Of a stretch of DNA of 64,000 bases, positions 9,055 through 17,992 are shown piece by piece. Positions within the stretch are counted from its first letter, which is position 1, and each line of letters opens with the position of its first letter. The DNA comes from Nitrospirota bacterium (lineage in GTDB: Bacteria > Nitrospirota > Thermodesulfovibrionia > Thermodesulfovibrionales > Dissulfurispiraceae): NCBI GenBank assembly GCA_015233655.1, contig JADFXI010000001.1, positions 34,346 to 98,345 on the forward strand, written 5' to 3'. The notes below the pieces were generated by a model. That model saw nothing but the letters and a program-made list of their open reading frames with translations. It did no database searches and had not been told where the DNA came from. Made by a program: the position numbers and the translations under genes.

Positions 9055-9290
9055 GCAGCGGATTTCCTGTTCAGCAAATATTCGATTTTGCCCAGGAGTC
9101 TCTGAAATTCTATAGCTTTGCTGTCGTAATCATCACATTCGGCGTCCATCGCCTTCTCCTTCCTCGCGATGTTCACGCCCTGTTCTCCGTCAACAGCCAT
9201 GGTAATGTCGTAACCCTTGCGCTGAAGACGACGGGAAAGCATGTCGCGGTTCATTTTATTAAAAAACTGGATTTCAGTTTGCACTCCCAT
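9051..9290 (-). pseudogene. Truncated receiver-domain protein with internal deletion (phospho-acceptor region missing)
   Basis: NKMNRDMLSRRLQRKGYDITMAVDGEQGVNIARKEK runs directly into a receiver C-terminus AMDAECDDYDSKAIEFQRLLGKIEYLL; the usual DLILMD...LTA section is absent. Confidence 0.7.
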
Positions 9291-9322
9291 GACGGCTTTC
9301 TAAATTCACCAACGGCCTTTTT

Positions 9323-10405
9323 CTATTTTCCAGGCATGTGCACACCGTCAGAGCCCGTCACAACTTCTCCCAGCCAGCCGCTCACTCCTCCGCGCAGACA
9401 CTTTGCATCGAACCCTCGATTCTTAAGAAGAAATGCAGCAACCATGCCTCTTGAATCATTGAGACAGTATGTAATATATTTTTTTGTCTTGTCAAAACCA
9501 AGGCATTTTTGGCGCAGCACCTCAACGGGTATGTTAACCGCCCCATAGATGTGCTCTTCTTGATATTCAGCCGGCACCCTGGCATCTATGATCATGTAGT
9601 CGCTCAGATATGTATCAAGGGCAATTTCCTCAGGGAAAATATTTTCGAGGAAGGATGCCTTTACAATCTGATTAAAATCCTTCTTGGTTAATACATAAAC
9701 CGATGTTGCATCTATTGCCCTGCAGGTCGCGTTTCGCGGGTCATCTCTGATAAGAGCTTCCTCACCGAAAGCCTCACCTTCTCCTATAACATCAACCTGC
9801 TGGAATTCCCCTTCGTCTTTTTTCTTTTTCAGTATCGCGACCTTGCCTGATTTTATAATGTAATATGAATCGCCTTTTTCTCCCTGTACGATAATATCTT
9901 CATCGGGTTTATATTCTTTCACCGTCATCTTATCCATAAGTGCGAACATCTTGTCTGCCGGGAGAAGCGCAAACGGCTGTGAAGTCTTGATCTTGGTGTA
10001 TTGCTTAAGTCCTTTTGTCTTGTCGGCCAGCATGTCTGCGAACGAGGATTCCTGCAATAAGATTTCTTCAAAATCAGACTTTGATAATTCATAGAGCGTC
10101 GAGTCTGTTATTACACGGACAGAGCTTGATCTAATGCCCCCGGTGAGCAATGCCATCTCACCGAATCCCTGTCCGCTGCCTATGACAGACAGCTTCGCTT
10201 CCTGTCCGGATGGTGTCTTTTTTGTTACTTCAAGTTCCCCATCTTTCACAAAATAAAAAGAATTCCCTATGCTGCCTTCTTTTATGATTTCACTGCCTGC
10301 AGGGAAATTTACGGTGGTAATTTTCTTTGAAAGGGCTTCAAGAGCGCTGTTGGAAAGACCTGCAAAATAATTATATTTCTTTAAATCAGAAGCAATAAGT
10401 GCCAC
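9323..10405 (-). CDS. Protein with two cyclic-nucleotide-binding domains and a C-terminal rhodanese domain
   Basis: CNB1 ...GQGFGEMALLTGGIRSSSVRV, CNB2 ...GEAFGEEALIRDDPRNATCRA, rhodanese MIDARVPAEYQEEHIYGAVNIP...YCLNDSRGMVAAFLLKNRGFD...LRGGVSGW. Confidence 0.92.
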   Translation of the reverse strand: MALIASDLKKYNYFAGLSNSALEALSKKITTVNFPAGSEIIKEGSIGNSFYFVKDGELEVTKKTPSGQEAKLSVIGSGQGFGEMALLTGGIRSSSVRVITDSTLYELSKSDFEEILLQESSFADMLADKTKGLKQYTKIKTSQPFALLPADKMFALMDKMTVKEYKPDEDIIVQGEKGDSYYIIKSGKVAILKKKKDEGEFQQVDVIGEGEAFGEEALIRDDPRNATCRAIDATSVYVLTKKDFNQIVKASFLENIFPEEIALDTYLSDYMIIDARVPAEYQEEHIYGAVNIPVEVLRQKCLGFDKTKKYITYCLNDSRGMVAAFLLKNRGFDAKCLRGGVSGWLGEVVTGSDGVHMPGK

Positions 10406-10890
10406 TTTTTTATCCTCCTCTTATTGATGGACATCATATGCACTCTTAAAAGGACACATCGTAAAATATAGCACTATGCATCAATTTTATCTTGCAATCA
10501 CCCTCTCAACTTTGATTATGCATGATGGCGATTCACGGATAGCAAAGAAATTATGGAATATATGAAGGCCGTTTTTCAAGGGGGCATAACAGATGATTTT
10601 TTCATGGTCTGGCAGTATGTGTGCCGGGTAAATCTATATTAGTTTCCCCATATTCTGGTGACATCATACCAATTCCCAACCGTACCCCGCAGCATTATAA
10701 AAAGCATCTGGTATATTTGTTTCTCCATGTTGCTAAAGAAGAACTGATATCAGAAATGAGCAATTGTGATTGTACTTCTCACCCTCAGTTTTTTCTGATA
10801 GTATAATATTCCGCTTGTAACCTTGCCAGGGTTTCGTTTTCCTGAATGTGTGATGTTGTCGGTGCAGCGGATAGAGAACCCCTCGATAAA

Positions 10891-10951
10891 TTCCTGGGAC
10901 AGTTTACTAAACTAGGAGCGATGCCATGAATTCGGTATTATGTCCCTGGAA
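10891..10951. repeat. REP/MITE-like imperfect palindrome
   Basis: TTCCTGGGACA (10891-10901) and TGTCCCTGGAA (10941-10951) are 11-nt inverted repeats with one mismatch in an otherwise non-coding gap. Confidence 0.45.
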
Positions 10952-11015
10952 CTGCTAATCATACAAGGGACGAGTCGCCCTCGCTTTTACTGATCATGTG
11001 AGTTAAAATTCCGTT

Positions 11016-11957
11016 ATGCACGAAGATTTGATTTCCAGACCTATGATCATGTTTGGAGGCAAAGGCGGCGTAGGCAAGACGACTTGTTCGGCGGCCACTG
11101 CACTACAGCTCTCATCCGCCGGGCTTAACACATTGATTGTGACGTCCGATACAACCCCTTCCCTTTCGGACATCTTTGAGGAAGAGATAGGAGATAGCAT
11201 AAGGTCTATAGAAAAGCGTCTTGACGCCGTTGAGATAAGTAATGAGGCGATCCTGATCAAATGGAAGAAAAAATTCGGGCCAGATTTTTACGAGATACTT
11301 TCTCATCTCATAGATGTGGAAGGACTGGACAGCGAGTCACGCCACCAACTTCTGGATTATATCGGCTCTGCGCCTTCTCTTAAGGAAGAGACCATGCTCG
11401 ACCTCATTTTAGATCTGGCTGAGACGGGCAAATATGATCGTATTGTCTGGGACACCGCACCAGCGGGGGAAACATTGAATCTCCTCAATATGCCGGAATA
11501 TATAAGAAAGCATCTCAGCGCCGGCTCCAGGGTTTTTAAGGGGCTCGACAAGATCGGGAAAAAGATCATCGGCAAAAGGTCTATAGCGCAGATCATGGAT
11601 GAATGGATTGCGGCATCGGAGAGGATCTCCCGATATATTCACATGAGATCAGCGTTCATCCTAGTCGCGAGCCCAGAAGCGCTTGTTGTCAAACAGGCCC
11701 GAAGGGTTGTTGAAATCCTCAGGGGGTACCATATAACTCTCCATGGCATGATTATAAACAGGGTGATCAAAAATCCTGACTCTCAGTCATTAATGACTTT
11801 ACAGACGGCGCAGGAAACATATCTGGCAGATCTGATAAACCTGGCAAATGGATTGCCGGTCGCAATGCTGCCCTTCTCGATAAAAGAAATAAAAGGGAAA
11901 AAGGCATTGAAAGAAGCGGGAGAAGGATTGATAGAAAAACTCAAACTGCAGGAATAA
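11016..11957 (+). CDS. ArsA/GET3-family ATPase
   Basis: MIMFGGKGGVGKTTCSAATALQLSSAGLNTLIVTSDTTPSLSDIF (deviant Walker A KGGVGKTT), IVWDTAPAGETLNLL. Confidence 0.85.
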   Translation: MHEDLISRPMIMFGGKGGVGKTTCSAATALQLSSAGLNTLIVTSDTTPSLSDIFEEEIGDSIRSIEKRLDAVEISNEAILIKWKKKFGPDFYEILSHLIDVEGLDSESRHQLLDYIGSAPSLKEETMLDLILDLAETGKYDRIVWDTAPAGETLNLLNMPEYIRKHLSAGSRVFKGLDKIGKKIIGKRSIAQIMDEWIAASERISRYIHMRSAFILVASPEALVVKQARRVVEILRGYHITLHGMIINRVIKNPDSQSLMTLQTAQETYLADLINLANGLPVAMLPFSIKEIKGKKALKEAGEGLIEKLKLQE

Positions 11958-12015
11958 TTTTCTCCTGCTATCCGCATTGGTTAAAGTCCATTTTGTTATG
12001 GGCCCTGATACCCAA

Positions 12016-12756
12016 TCATTTTTTCAGGGATGTCTGCTTTTTTTTCTTGTATTCAAAAATGTGCCAGATCCTGAACCAACGCTCTATTTTGTCTTTAAAA
12101 ACCATCGCAATGAGTACGACGACAAGTGCAACTCCGGCAAGGACAAAAAAACTTCTGTACTGCTCATGTCTTATGTAATGGCCTCCGACCGTCAGCAAAA
12201 CAGTCCCGAAAAACCTTCCTGTACCGCCTATTACTAAAAATTCCATAGTAGACAGATGACCCAGTCCCAAAATGTAACAAAGATAATCCTTAGGTATCCC
12301 GGGTATCAGGAAGAGCAGGAAAACAAGGAAAGCGCCCTTATGATGGAGCAGATAATCAAACTTGCTCATGACAGACTTTTCAACAAACCTCTCCACAAAT
12401 GGCCGTCCCAAAGCCCTTGAAAGCGCAAACGCTATATAAGAACCTATAGTCAGACCGATTGTAGACAAAAGTATGCCGAGTACAGGACCGTATAAATACC
12501 CGCCCAGAAGTCCGGTAACCTCTCCTGGGATGGGTGCTACAACCACCTGTGTAACCTGAAGCAGTATGAATCCGATAAACCCCAGCGGGCCGAGGGAATC
12601 GATGAAATGAAGCATTTCCCGCTTATTAAGAAAAAAGTCCATCAATCCGGTCTTGTAAAAAACAAATGCTGCGACTACGACAATAAACAGCAGTATCAGA
12701 GGCTTTAACCAGACTCCGTTCCTGGTGTTTTTTATGTCGTCAGTAATATTAGCCAC
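12016..12756 (-). CDS. TVP38/TMEM64 (VTT/DedA-like) family membrane protein
   Basis: Multi-TM; FIGFILLQVTQVVVAPIPGEVTGLLGGYLYGPVLG...RALGRPFVERFV...LVFLLFLIPGIPKDYLCYILGL. Confidence 0.88.
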   Translation of the reverse strand: MANITDDIKNTRNGVWLKPLILLFIVVVAAFVFYKTGLMDFFLNKREMLHFIDSLGPLGFIGFILLQVTQVVVAPIPGEVTGLLGGYLYGPVLGILLSTIGLTIGSYIAFALSRALGRPFVERFVEKSVMSKFDYLLHHKGAFLVFLLFLIPGIPKDYLCYILGLGHLSTMEFLVIGGTGRFFGTVLLTVGGHYIRHEQYRSFFVLAGVALVVVLIAMVFKDKIERWFRIWHIFEYKKKKQTSLKK

Positions 12757-12814
12757 CTTTTATCTGACCTGCTTCAGAAAATATTCATAGTCGCGGTGCT
12801 TATCATGCCGTTCG

Positions 12815-13621
12815 TTAGGTGCGGTATTGCAGTGTGCATGACTTTCCGGCGAATCTGGAGGGGCCGAGCACATGGCGTATGTGGGCATCAATGACACCCG
12901 TGAGTTCTTCGACAAGATTTTTGGGGGCATTAATTCTGCCGAGGGCCGAAGGATTCCACTTGAGAAGGCTTTCATGAAACCTGAGCGCACCGTGAGACAT
13001 GCATATTGAGCTATCACCCCTAAACGTCTCGCGACTCTTCGTGGGACCGGGGTAGCCGTCATCTATAAAACACCTGTTACAAATGACTGAGCCATGGGTA
13101 ATATAAAAATGAACGGATTCGTTCTCCCGGTTTTTCAGGGCACCTGAACCGCACTTGCCGCACACTGACAGTCCGGGCAAATAGCCAATAGTATGCAGAA
13201 ACCTCATTTTGTAGTAAAGGTACAACAATTTATTATCGGCATCTGATTCCAGGGTTGTCATCATATGCAGGAGCAGTCTGAAAATGTCAGGTGCAGGCTC
13301 CCTTTTAGGAAGAAAATTCAGGCAAAGCTCCAGTATCTCGGAAACTTTAAGCAGGCAGTTGAAATCGTTTCGCAGTGAATGAAAGGGCTTGATGATGTCC
13401 GACTGGGTGAGCCTCGGCAGTGCGGCTTCTTCCTTGCCGAAGAAAGATATCCTCGAATAGGTAAGCGGTTCGAGGCTGCTTCCGAACCTGCTCTTTATTT
13501 TTCTCGGACTCTTCGCAAAAGCGCTTAATAATCCAAAATGCGGGGTCAAATAGGTGACGATTAAATCGGCTTCTCCGAAGATGCTACTCTTGAGAACAAT
13601 ACCATGCGTTCGCTTTAACAT
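12815..13621 (-). CDS. recO: DNA repair protein RecO
   Basis: MLKRTHGIVLKSSIFGEADLIVTYLTPHFGLLSAFAKSPRKIKSRFGSSLEPLTYSRI; central Cys cluster CGKCG...CNRC. Confidence 0.9.
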   Translation of the reverse strand: MLKRTHGIVLKSSIFGEADLIVTYLTPHFGLLSAFAKSPRKIKSRFGSSLEPLTYSRISFFGKEEAALPRLTQSDIIKPFHSLRNDFNCLLKVSEILELCLNFLPKREPAPDIFRLLLHMMTTLESDADNKLLYLYYKMRFLHTIGYLPGLSVCGKCGSGALKNRENESVHFYITHGSVICNRCFIDDGYPGPTKSRETFRGDSSICMSHGALRFHESLLKWNPSALGRINAPKNLVEELTGVIDAHIRHVLGPSRFAGKSCTLQYRT

Positions 13622-13660
13622 TTTAAAAAAAGAAACGGCTTATTACGAAGCCGCCATCTT

Positions 13661-14113
13661 TCACATTATGTTACCAAAATCCTCGGGGCGGAGATTCTTG
13701 AGCCACTCTTCCAGCTCATCAGCCCTTCGCACCTCAAGCACCCGCTCCTCGACAAAAATAGGGGCCTGCACTCTTAATGCTACGGCAACCGCATCAGAAG
13801 GCCGCGAATCCACGGCAACTTCCTTTTTGCCGTTATCCGCATAAATCAGGGCATAATAGGTGTTATCGACAATTTCAGTTATGACAATTCTTGTGACCCT
13901 GGCATTCAGCCCGTCAAAAACATTTTTTATCAAATCATGCGTGAGCGGTCTGGGGGTAATAACTTTACCGAGGGCAAGGGCTATTGCGTCAGCTTCAGGC
14001 TTTCCGATCCATATCGGCAGTGTTTCGTTGCCGTCAACCTGCTGCAGAAGCAAAATGTACATGCCGCTCCTGGGATCAAAAAGCAGGCCTTCGACCTTCA
14101 TCTGAATAAACAT
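13661..14113 (-). CDS. Bifunctional nuclease (BFN/DUF151) family protein
   Basis: MFIQMKVEGLLFDPRSGMYILLLQQVDGNETLPIWIGKPEADAIALAL...DSRPSDAVAVALRVQAPIFVEERVL. Confidence 0.92.
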   Translation of the reverse strand: MFIQMKVEGLLFDPRSGMYILLLQQVDGNETLPIWIGKPEADAIALALGKVITPRPLTHDLIKNVFDGLNARVTRIVITEIVDNTYYALIYADNGKKEVAVDSRPSDAVAVALRVQAPIFVEERVLEVRRADELEEWLKNLRPEDFGNIM

Positions 14114-15000
14114 TATTTAAACCCCAATTCACTTAAAATCCGGTTATTACTTCTCCAGTCTTTCCGCACCTTGACCCATAATTCCAGAAAGACTTTAGTG
14201 CCCAATAATTGCTCGATTTCAATGCGGGATGCCGTTCCTATGGCCTTCAATCTTGCTCCATCCTTCCCTATTATTATACCCTTTTGCCCTTTTCTTTCAA
14301 CATAAATATTTATAGTAATGAATACCACTCCGTCTTTACGCTCGGTCCATTGGAGGACTTCGGTAGCCACTGCATGCGGTATCTCTTCTTCAGTCTGCTG
14401 CATGACCTTTTCCCTGACTGTCTCGGCAACCATAAACCGTTCGATCTGGTCTGTCACCAGGTCATCGGGATAATATTTCGGCCCTTCCGGGAGATACTGC
14501 ACGATACTGTCGACAAGGAGATCCATGCCTTCACCTTTGAGCGCAGAAACAGGGATTATTTCCTTAAAGGGATAAAGCTTACTGTAGGTATCAATCACAG
14601 GCAGTATCTGCAGCTTCTTCTTCGTATCTATCTTATTGACAATCAGGAAGGCCGGCTTATGCAGGTCCTGCAACATCTTTATGATAAACTTATCGCCGGG
14701 GCCCGGCTGTTCAGGTTCTACCACCAATAGAATGATGTCTACCTGCGCGGCTGCCTCGCGGGCCTCCCTGACGATGACCTCTCCAAGTTTGTGCTTCGGC
14801 TTGTGAATGCCGGGGGTATCAACAAAGACTATCTGGGCCTCGGGGAGCGTCTTTATGCCTGTCAGCCGGTTCCGCGTTGTCTGAGGTTTTGGGGTCACAA
14901 TGGAAATCTTTTCTCCCAAAATAGTGTTGAGCAGCGTGGATTTGCCGACATTGGGCCTACCGGTCAGAGAGACGTATCCGGAACGGAACTTTTTTACTAT
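14113..15000 (-). CDS. era: GTPase Era; start codon unresolved
   Basis: VKKFRSGYVSLTGRPNVGKSTLLNTILGEKISIVTPKPQTTRNRLTGI...VDTPGIHKPKHKLGE...NKID; KH domain. No ATG/GTG/TTG upstream of the P-loop (see findings). Confidence 0.93.
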   Translation of the reverse strand: MVKKFRSGYVSLTGRPNVGKSTLLNTILGEKISIVTPKPQTTRNRLTGIKTLPEAQIVFVDTPGIHKPKHKLGEVIVREAREAAAQVDIILLVVEPEQPGPGDKFIIKMLQDLHKPAFLIVNKIDTKKKLQILPVIDTYSKLYPFKEIIPVSALKGEGMDLLVDSIVQYLPEGPKYYPDDLVTDQIERFMVAETVREKVMQQTEEEIPHAVATEVLQWTERKDGVVFITINIYVERKGQKGIIIGKDGARLKAIGTASRIEIEQLLGTKVFLELWVKVRKDWRSNNRILSELGFK

Positions 15001-16187
15001 TTCAGCTTTGATAACGCTTCCTTTATGCGATCGAGTCCCTGTTCTATTATGTCCATGGATGTCGCATACGATATCCTGATATACCTGTCATCGCCAAACG
15101 CTTCACCATGAACGAGGGCCACATGCGCCTCTTCCAGGAGGTAGGTCGCCATGTCCAGCGAAGAATCTATACGCCTTGCACCAACACTCCTTCCGTAAAA
15201 CCTTGAGACATTCGGAAATGCATAAAAAGCGCCGCTGGGCTTGAGGCAGCTTACACCCTCGATGGCGTTCAGTCCATCAACGAGGGTCTTTCTCCGCCTG
15301 TCAAATTCAGCCCTCATAACGGACGTGTAGTCCTGCGGACCTGTCAGCGCTGCAACAGCCGCCTTCTGGGCTATTGATGTCGGGTTAGATGTCGATTGGC
15401 TCTGTATGCCGGTCATCGCCTTTATGATGTCCTTGGGCCCTGCGGCATATCCAATGCGCCATCCGGTCATTGCGTGAGATTTTGAAAGGCCGTTGACAAC
15501 TATGGTCCTTTTCTTGATCTCGCCCCCGAAGGAAGCGATGCTTATGTGCCTTGTACCGTCATATACGAGTTTTTCGTAAATCTCGTCGGAAATAACAAAT
15601 ATGTTCCGCCTGACCGCAATTTCGGCAATTGCGACGAGCGCCTTTTCATCATAAGAAGACCCAGTGGGGTTTGAAGGAGAATTCAAAATCAGCGCCTTTG
15701 TCCGGCCTGTTATCTTCGATTCGAATTCATCAGGCCGAAGCATGAAATTTTCCGCCTCATCTGTGGGGATAAAGACCGGCACGGCATCATTCAGGAGCGC
15801 CTGATCCGGATACGAGACCCAGTAAGGGGCAGGAATGATGATCTCATCGCCCGGGTTAAACAAGGCCTGTGCAATATTATACAAACTGTGTTTGGCCCCG
15901 CACGAAACGATGACCTCTTCTTTTGCATAGGCGATATTGTTATCGACACTGAGTTTTCTTATGATCGCGTCTTTTAGTTCATCAATACCGCCGACAGCGG
16001 TATATTTTGTAAAACCGTCCTTTATCGCTTTGATAGCGGCTTCTTTGACATGTTCGGGCGTATCGAAATCGGGTTCACCGAGTCCGAAATTCAGGACATC
16101 GATCCCCTGTGCCTTCATGGACTTTGCCTTGGCATCTATAGCCAATGTCGCCGAAGGTTTGATTCTTTGCGTTCTCTCGGAAAGCAT
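14997..16187 (-). CDS. Pyridoxal-phosphate aminotransferase (aspartate aminotransferase type)
   Basis: MLSERTQRIKPSATLAIDAKAKSMKAQGIDVLNFGLGEPDFDTPEHVKEAA...VVNGLSKSHAMTGWRIGY. Confidence 0.95.
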   Translation of the reverse strand: MLSERTQRIKPSATLAIDAKAKSMKAQGIDVLNFGLGEPDFDTPEHVKEAAIKAIKDGFTKYTAVGGIDELKDAIIRKLSVDNNIAYAKEEVIVSCGAKHSLYNIAQALFNPGDEIIIPAPYWVSYPDQALLNDAVPVFIPTDEAENFMLRPDEFESKITGRTKALILNSPSNPTGSSYDEKALVAIAEIAVRRNIFVISDEIYEKLVYDGTRHISIASFGGEIKKRTIVVNGLSKSHAMTGWRIGYAAGPKDIIKAMTGIQSQSTSNPTSIAQKAAVAALTGPQDYTSVMRAEFDRRRKTLVDGLNAIEGVSCLKPSGAFYAFPNVSRFYGRSVGARRIDSSLDMATYLLEEAHVALVHGEAFGDDRYIRISYATSMDIIEQGLDRIKEALSKLK

Positions 16188-16231
16188 AAAAAAAATCCTC
16201 CTAAAAAATATATAACTTATAGAATTATAAC

Positions 16232-17350
16232 TTATTTGCCTATTTCAGTACCCGTATATAAGCGCCTGGCCCTGTTTCCGATTGACAGCATTACTTCATA
16301 CGGTATTGTGCCGGACTGCTGCGCGAGTTCCGCCGCGCTTATGCTCTCGTCTCCCTGGCTGCCGATAACAATTACGTCATCGCTCTCAGACACGCCTTCT
16401 ATGTCCGTAACATCTATCATTGTGACATCCATGCATACACGCCCCACAACCGGGGCCCTTCGGCCCCTTACCAGCACCTCCGCGTTATTGGAAAAAAGCC
16501 TGTTGAACCCGTCAGCATAACCGGCTGCCATAACACCTATCAGACTCTCCCTCGACGTGACGAATGTCCTCCCATAGCTGATGGGGGTACCTGCAGGAAG
16601 TCTTCGCACCGACAGCATGCGGGCCTTAACGCTCATGACAGGTTTCAGTTCGGGCAAATGATTACTGACGGAAGCAAACGGCAAAGACCCATAAAGCATT
16701 ATTCCGGGCCTCACCGCATCAAAGTGAGATTCCGGCAGCGCCATTACGCCGGCGCTATTGGCGAGATGGTATAACGGTATTATTAATCCGCTTGCGGCAA
16801 GCTCGTCTCTGAGTTTAGTGAAAGCATGAATTTGCGAATGAGCAAAAGAGCGGTCAGAAAGGTCCGCCTCTGAGAAATGACTCATGACCCCTTCAATAGT
16901 GATTCCTTTCAGCCGGGAAATCTCGCTGATATCTTTCAGCACAGGCGCTTTAAAACCGAACCTGCCCATGCCCGTATCAACTTTAATATGAATTTTAATT
17001 TGTCGACCCCGTCTCTCTGCTTCCCTCGAAAGGTCGACTGCCGTCTTCATAGTGGCTGCAACAGGCGTGACCTCGTATTCAAAGGCCTGGCTGACATCTG
17101 TATCAAAAAGCACGATAATCGGCAGAACTATGCCGGCCTGCCTTAATTGCCTGGCCTCATCCATAAATGCAACAGCCAGATATTCGACGCCGTCATCAGC
17201 CAGCTTTTTTGAAACCCGGACGGCCCCGTGTCCGTATGCATCAGCTTTTACCACGGCAATGACCGGCCTCCCGGCTGTCATTTGCCTGATGACCCGGAAA
17301 TTACTGGATACCGCCTGCAAGTCTATTTCAACTATAAGACCTCTTTCCAT
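16232..17350 (-). CDS. alr: Alanine racemase
   Basis: VEIDLQAVSSNFRVIRQMTAGRPVIAVVKADAYGHGAVRV...VRPGIMLYG...GRVCMDVTMIDVTD. Confidence 0.95.
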   Translation of the reverse strand: MERGLIVEIDLQAVSSNFRVIRQMTAGRPVIAVVKADAYGHGAVRVSKKLADDGVEYLAVAFMDEARQLRQAGIVLPIIVLFDTDVSQAFEYEVTPVAATMKTAVDLSREAERRGRQIKIHIKVDTGMGRFGFKAPVLKDISEISRLKGITIEGVMSHFSEADLSDRSFAHSQIHAFTKLRDELAASGLIIPLYHLANSAGVMALPESHFDAVRPGIMLYGSLPFASVSNHLPELKPVMSVKARMLSVRRLPAGTPISYGRTFVTSRESLIGVMAAGYADGFNRLFSNNAEVLVRGRRAPVVGRVCMDVTMIDVTDIEGVSESDDVIVIGSQGDESISAAELAQQSGTIPYEVMLSIGNRARRLYTGTEIGK

Positions 17351-17992
17351 TCACCTCTCACTATTCACTTGCTTCCTGATTGCCTCATAATCTCCTGCGG
17401 TATTGATATTCGTGAACGACCTGCCTTCCGGATCTATTACCCGCAAATCTGCTTCATCGATAAAAAAAGTTTTTACCCCCCGCAAAAAAGGGGTCATCGC
17501 CGTCTTGCAATTAATAAGAGCATTCTCAAGATGGGGCAGCAGGGTCCGTGAATATACTGCAGACAACGGTTGAGGCTCATTATTAAAAACAGGGACAGTC
17601 GCGTCGCAGGGTCCGCATTCCCGGCTGTATCGCAAGTGCTCTTTACAGATAAATCTGATCACATCTTGCCGAAGAAAAGGCATATCGCAGGCAACTGCAA
17701 ATATCCCCGGGCCTCTTGAGTTGATCAGCGCCGAGTATATTCCCGACATAGGCCCCAGAGAAGAAAACACGTCGCCGATGAGCGGCACCCCAGCGCAATC
17801 CGCAAGATGAAAATATTGCTCGGGGTCATTAGTGCTTATAAAAACTTCATCAAACAGTTCCTTCAGCAGCGAGAGACTCCTCTTGATGATAGGAGTTCCT
17901 TCAATGTCTATAAAGCTTTTGGGCGCCCCGAATCTCCGGTTCACGCCGCCTGCAAGGATGACCGCAGCAGTGATTTCTCCGCACCCGCTCAC
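17351..17992 (-). CDS. mobA: Molybdenum cofactor guanylyltransferase MobA
   Basis: AAVILAGGVNRRFGAPKSFIDIEGTPIIKRSLSLL...VACDMPFLRQDVI. Confidence 0.88.
   Translation of the reverse strand: MSGCGEITAAVILAGGVNRRFGAPKSFIDIEGTPIIKRSLSLLKELFDEVFISTNDPEQYFHLADCAGVPLIGDVFSSLGPMSGIYSALINSRGPGIFAVACDMPFLRQDVIRFICKEHLRYSRECGPCDATVPVFNNEPQPLSAVYSRTLLPHLENALINCKTAMTPFLRGVKTFFIDEADLRVIDPEGRSFTNINTAGDYEAIRKQVNSER

Noticed and set aside
10610-10625. TGGCAGTATGTGTGCC as a possible sigma-54 promoter
   Set aside because: GG-N10-GC spacing is present but the -12 element is GTGCC instead of TTGCW, and it lies about 390 nt from the nearest downstream gene; too weak.
12760-13062. 100-aa minus-strand ORF overlapping recO
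   Set aside because: Alternative frame of the recO 3' region; the recO frame is the one with family motifs.
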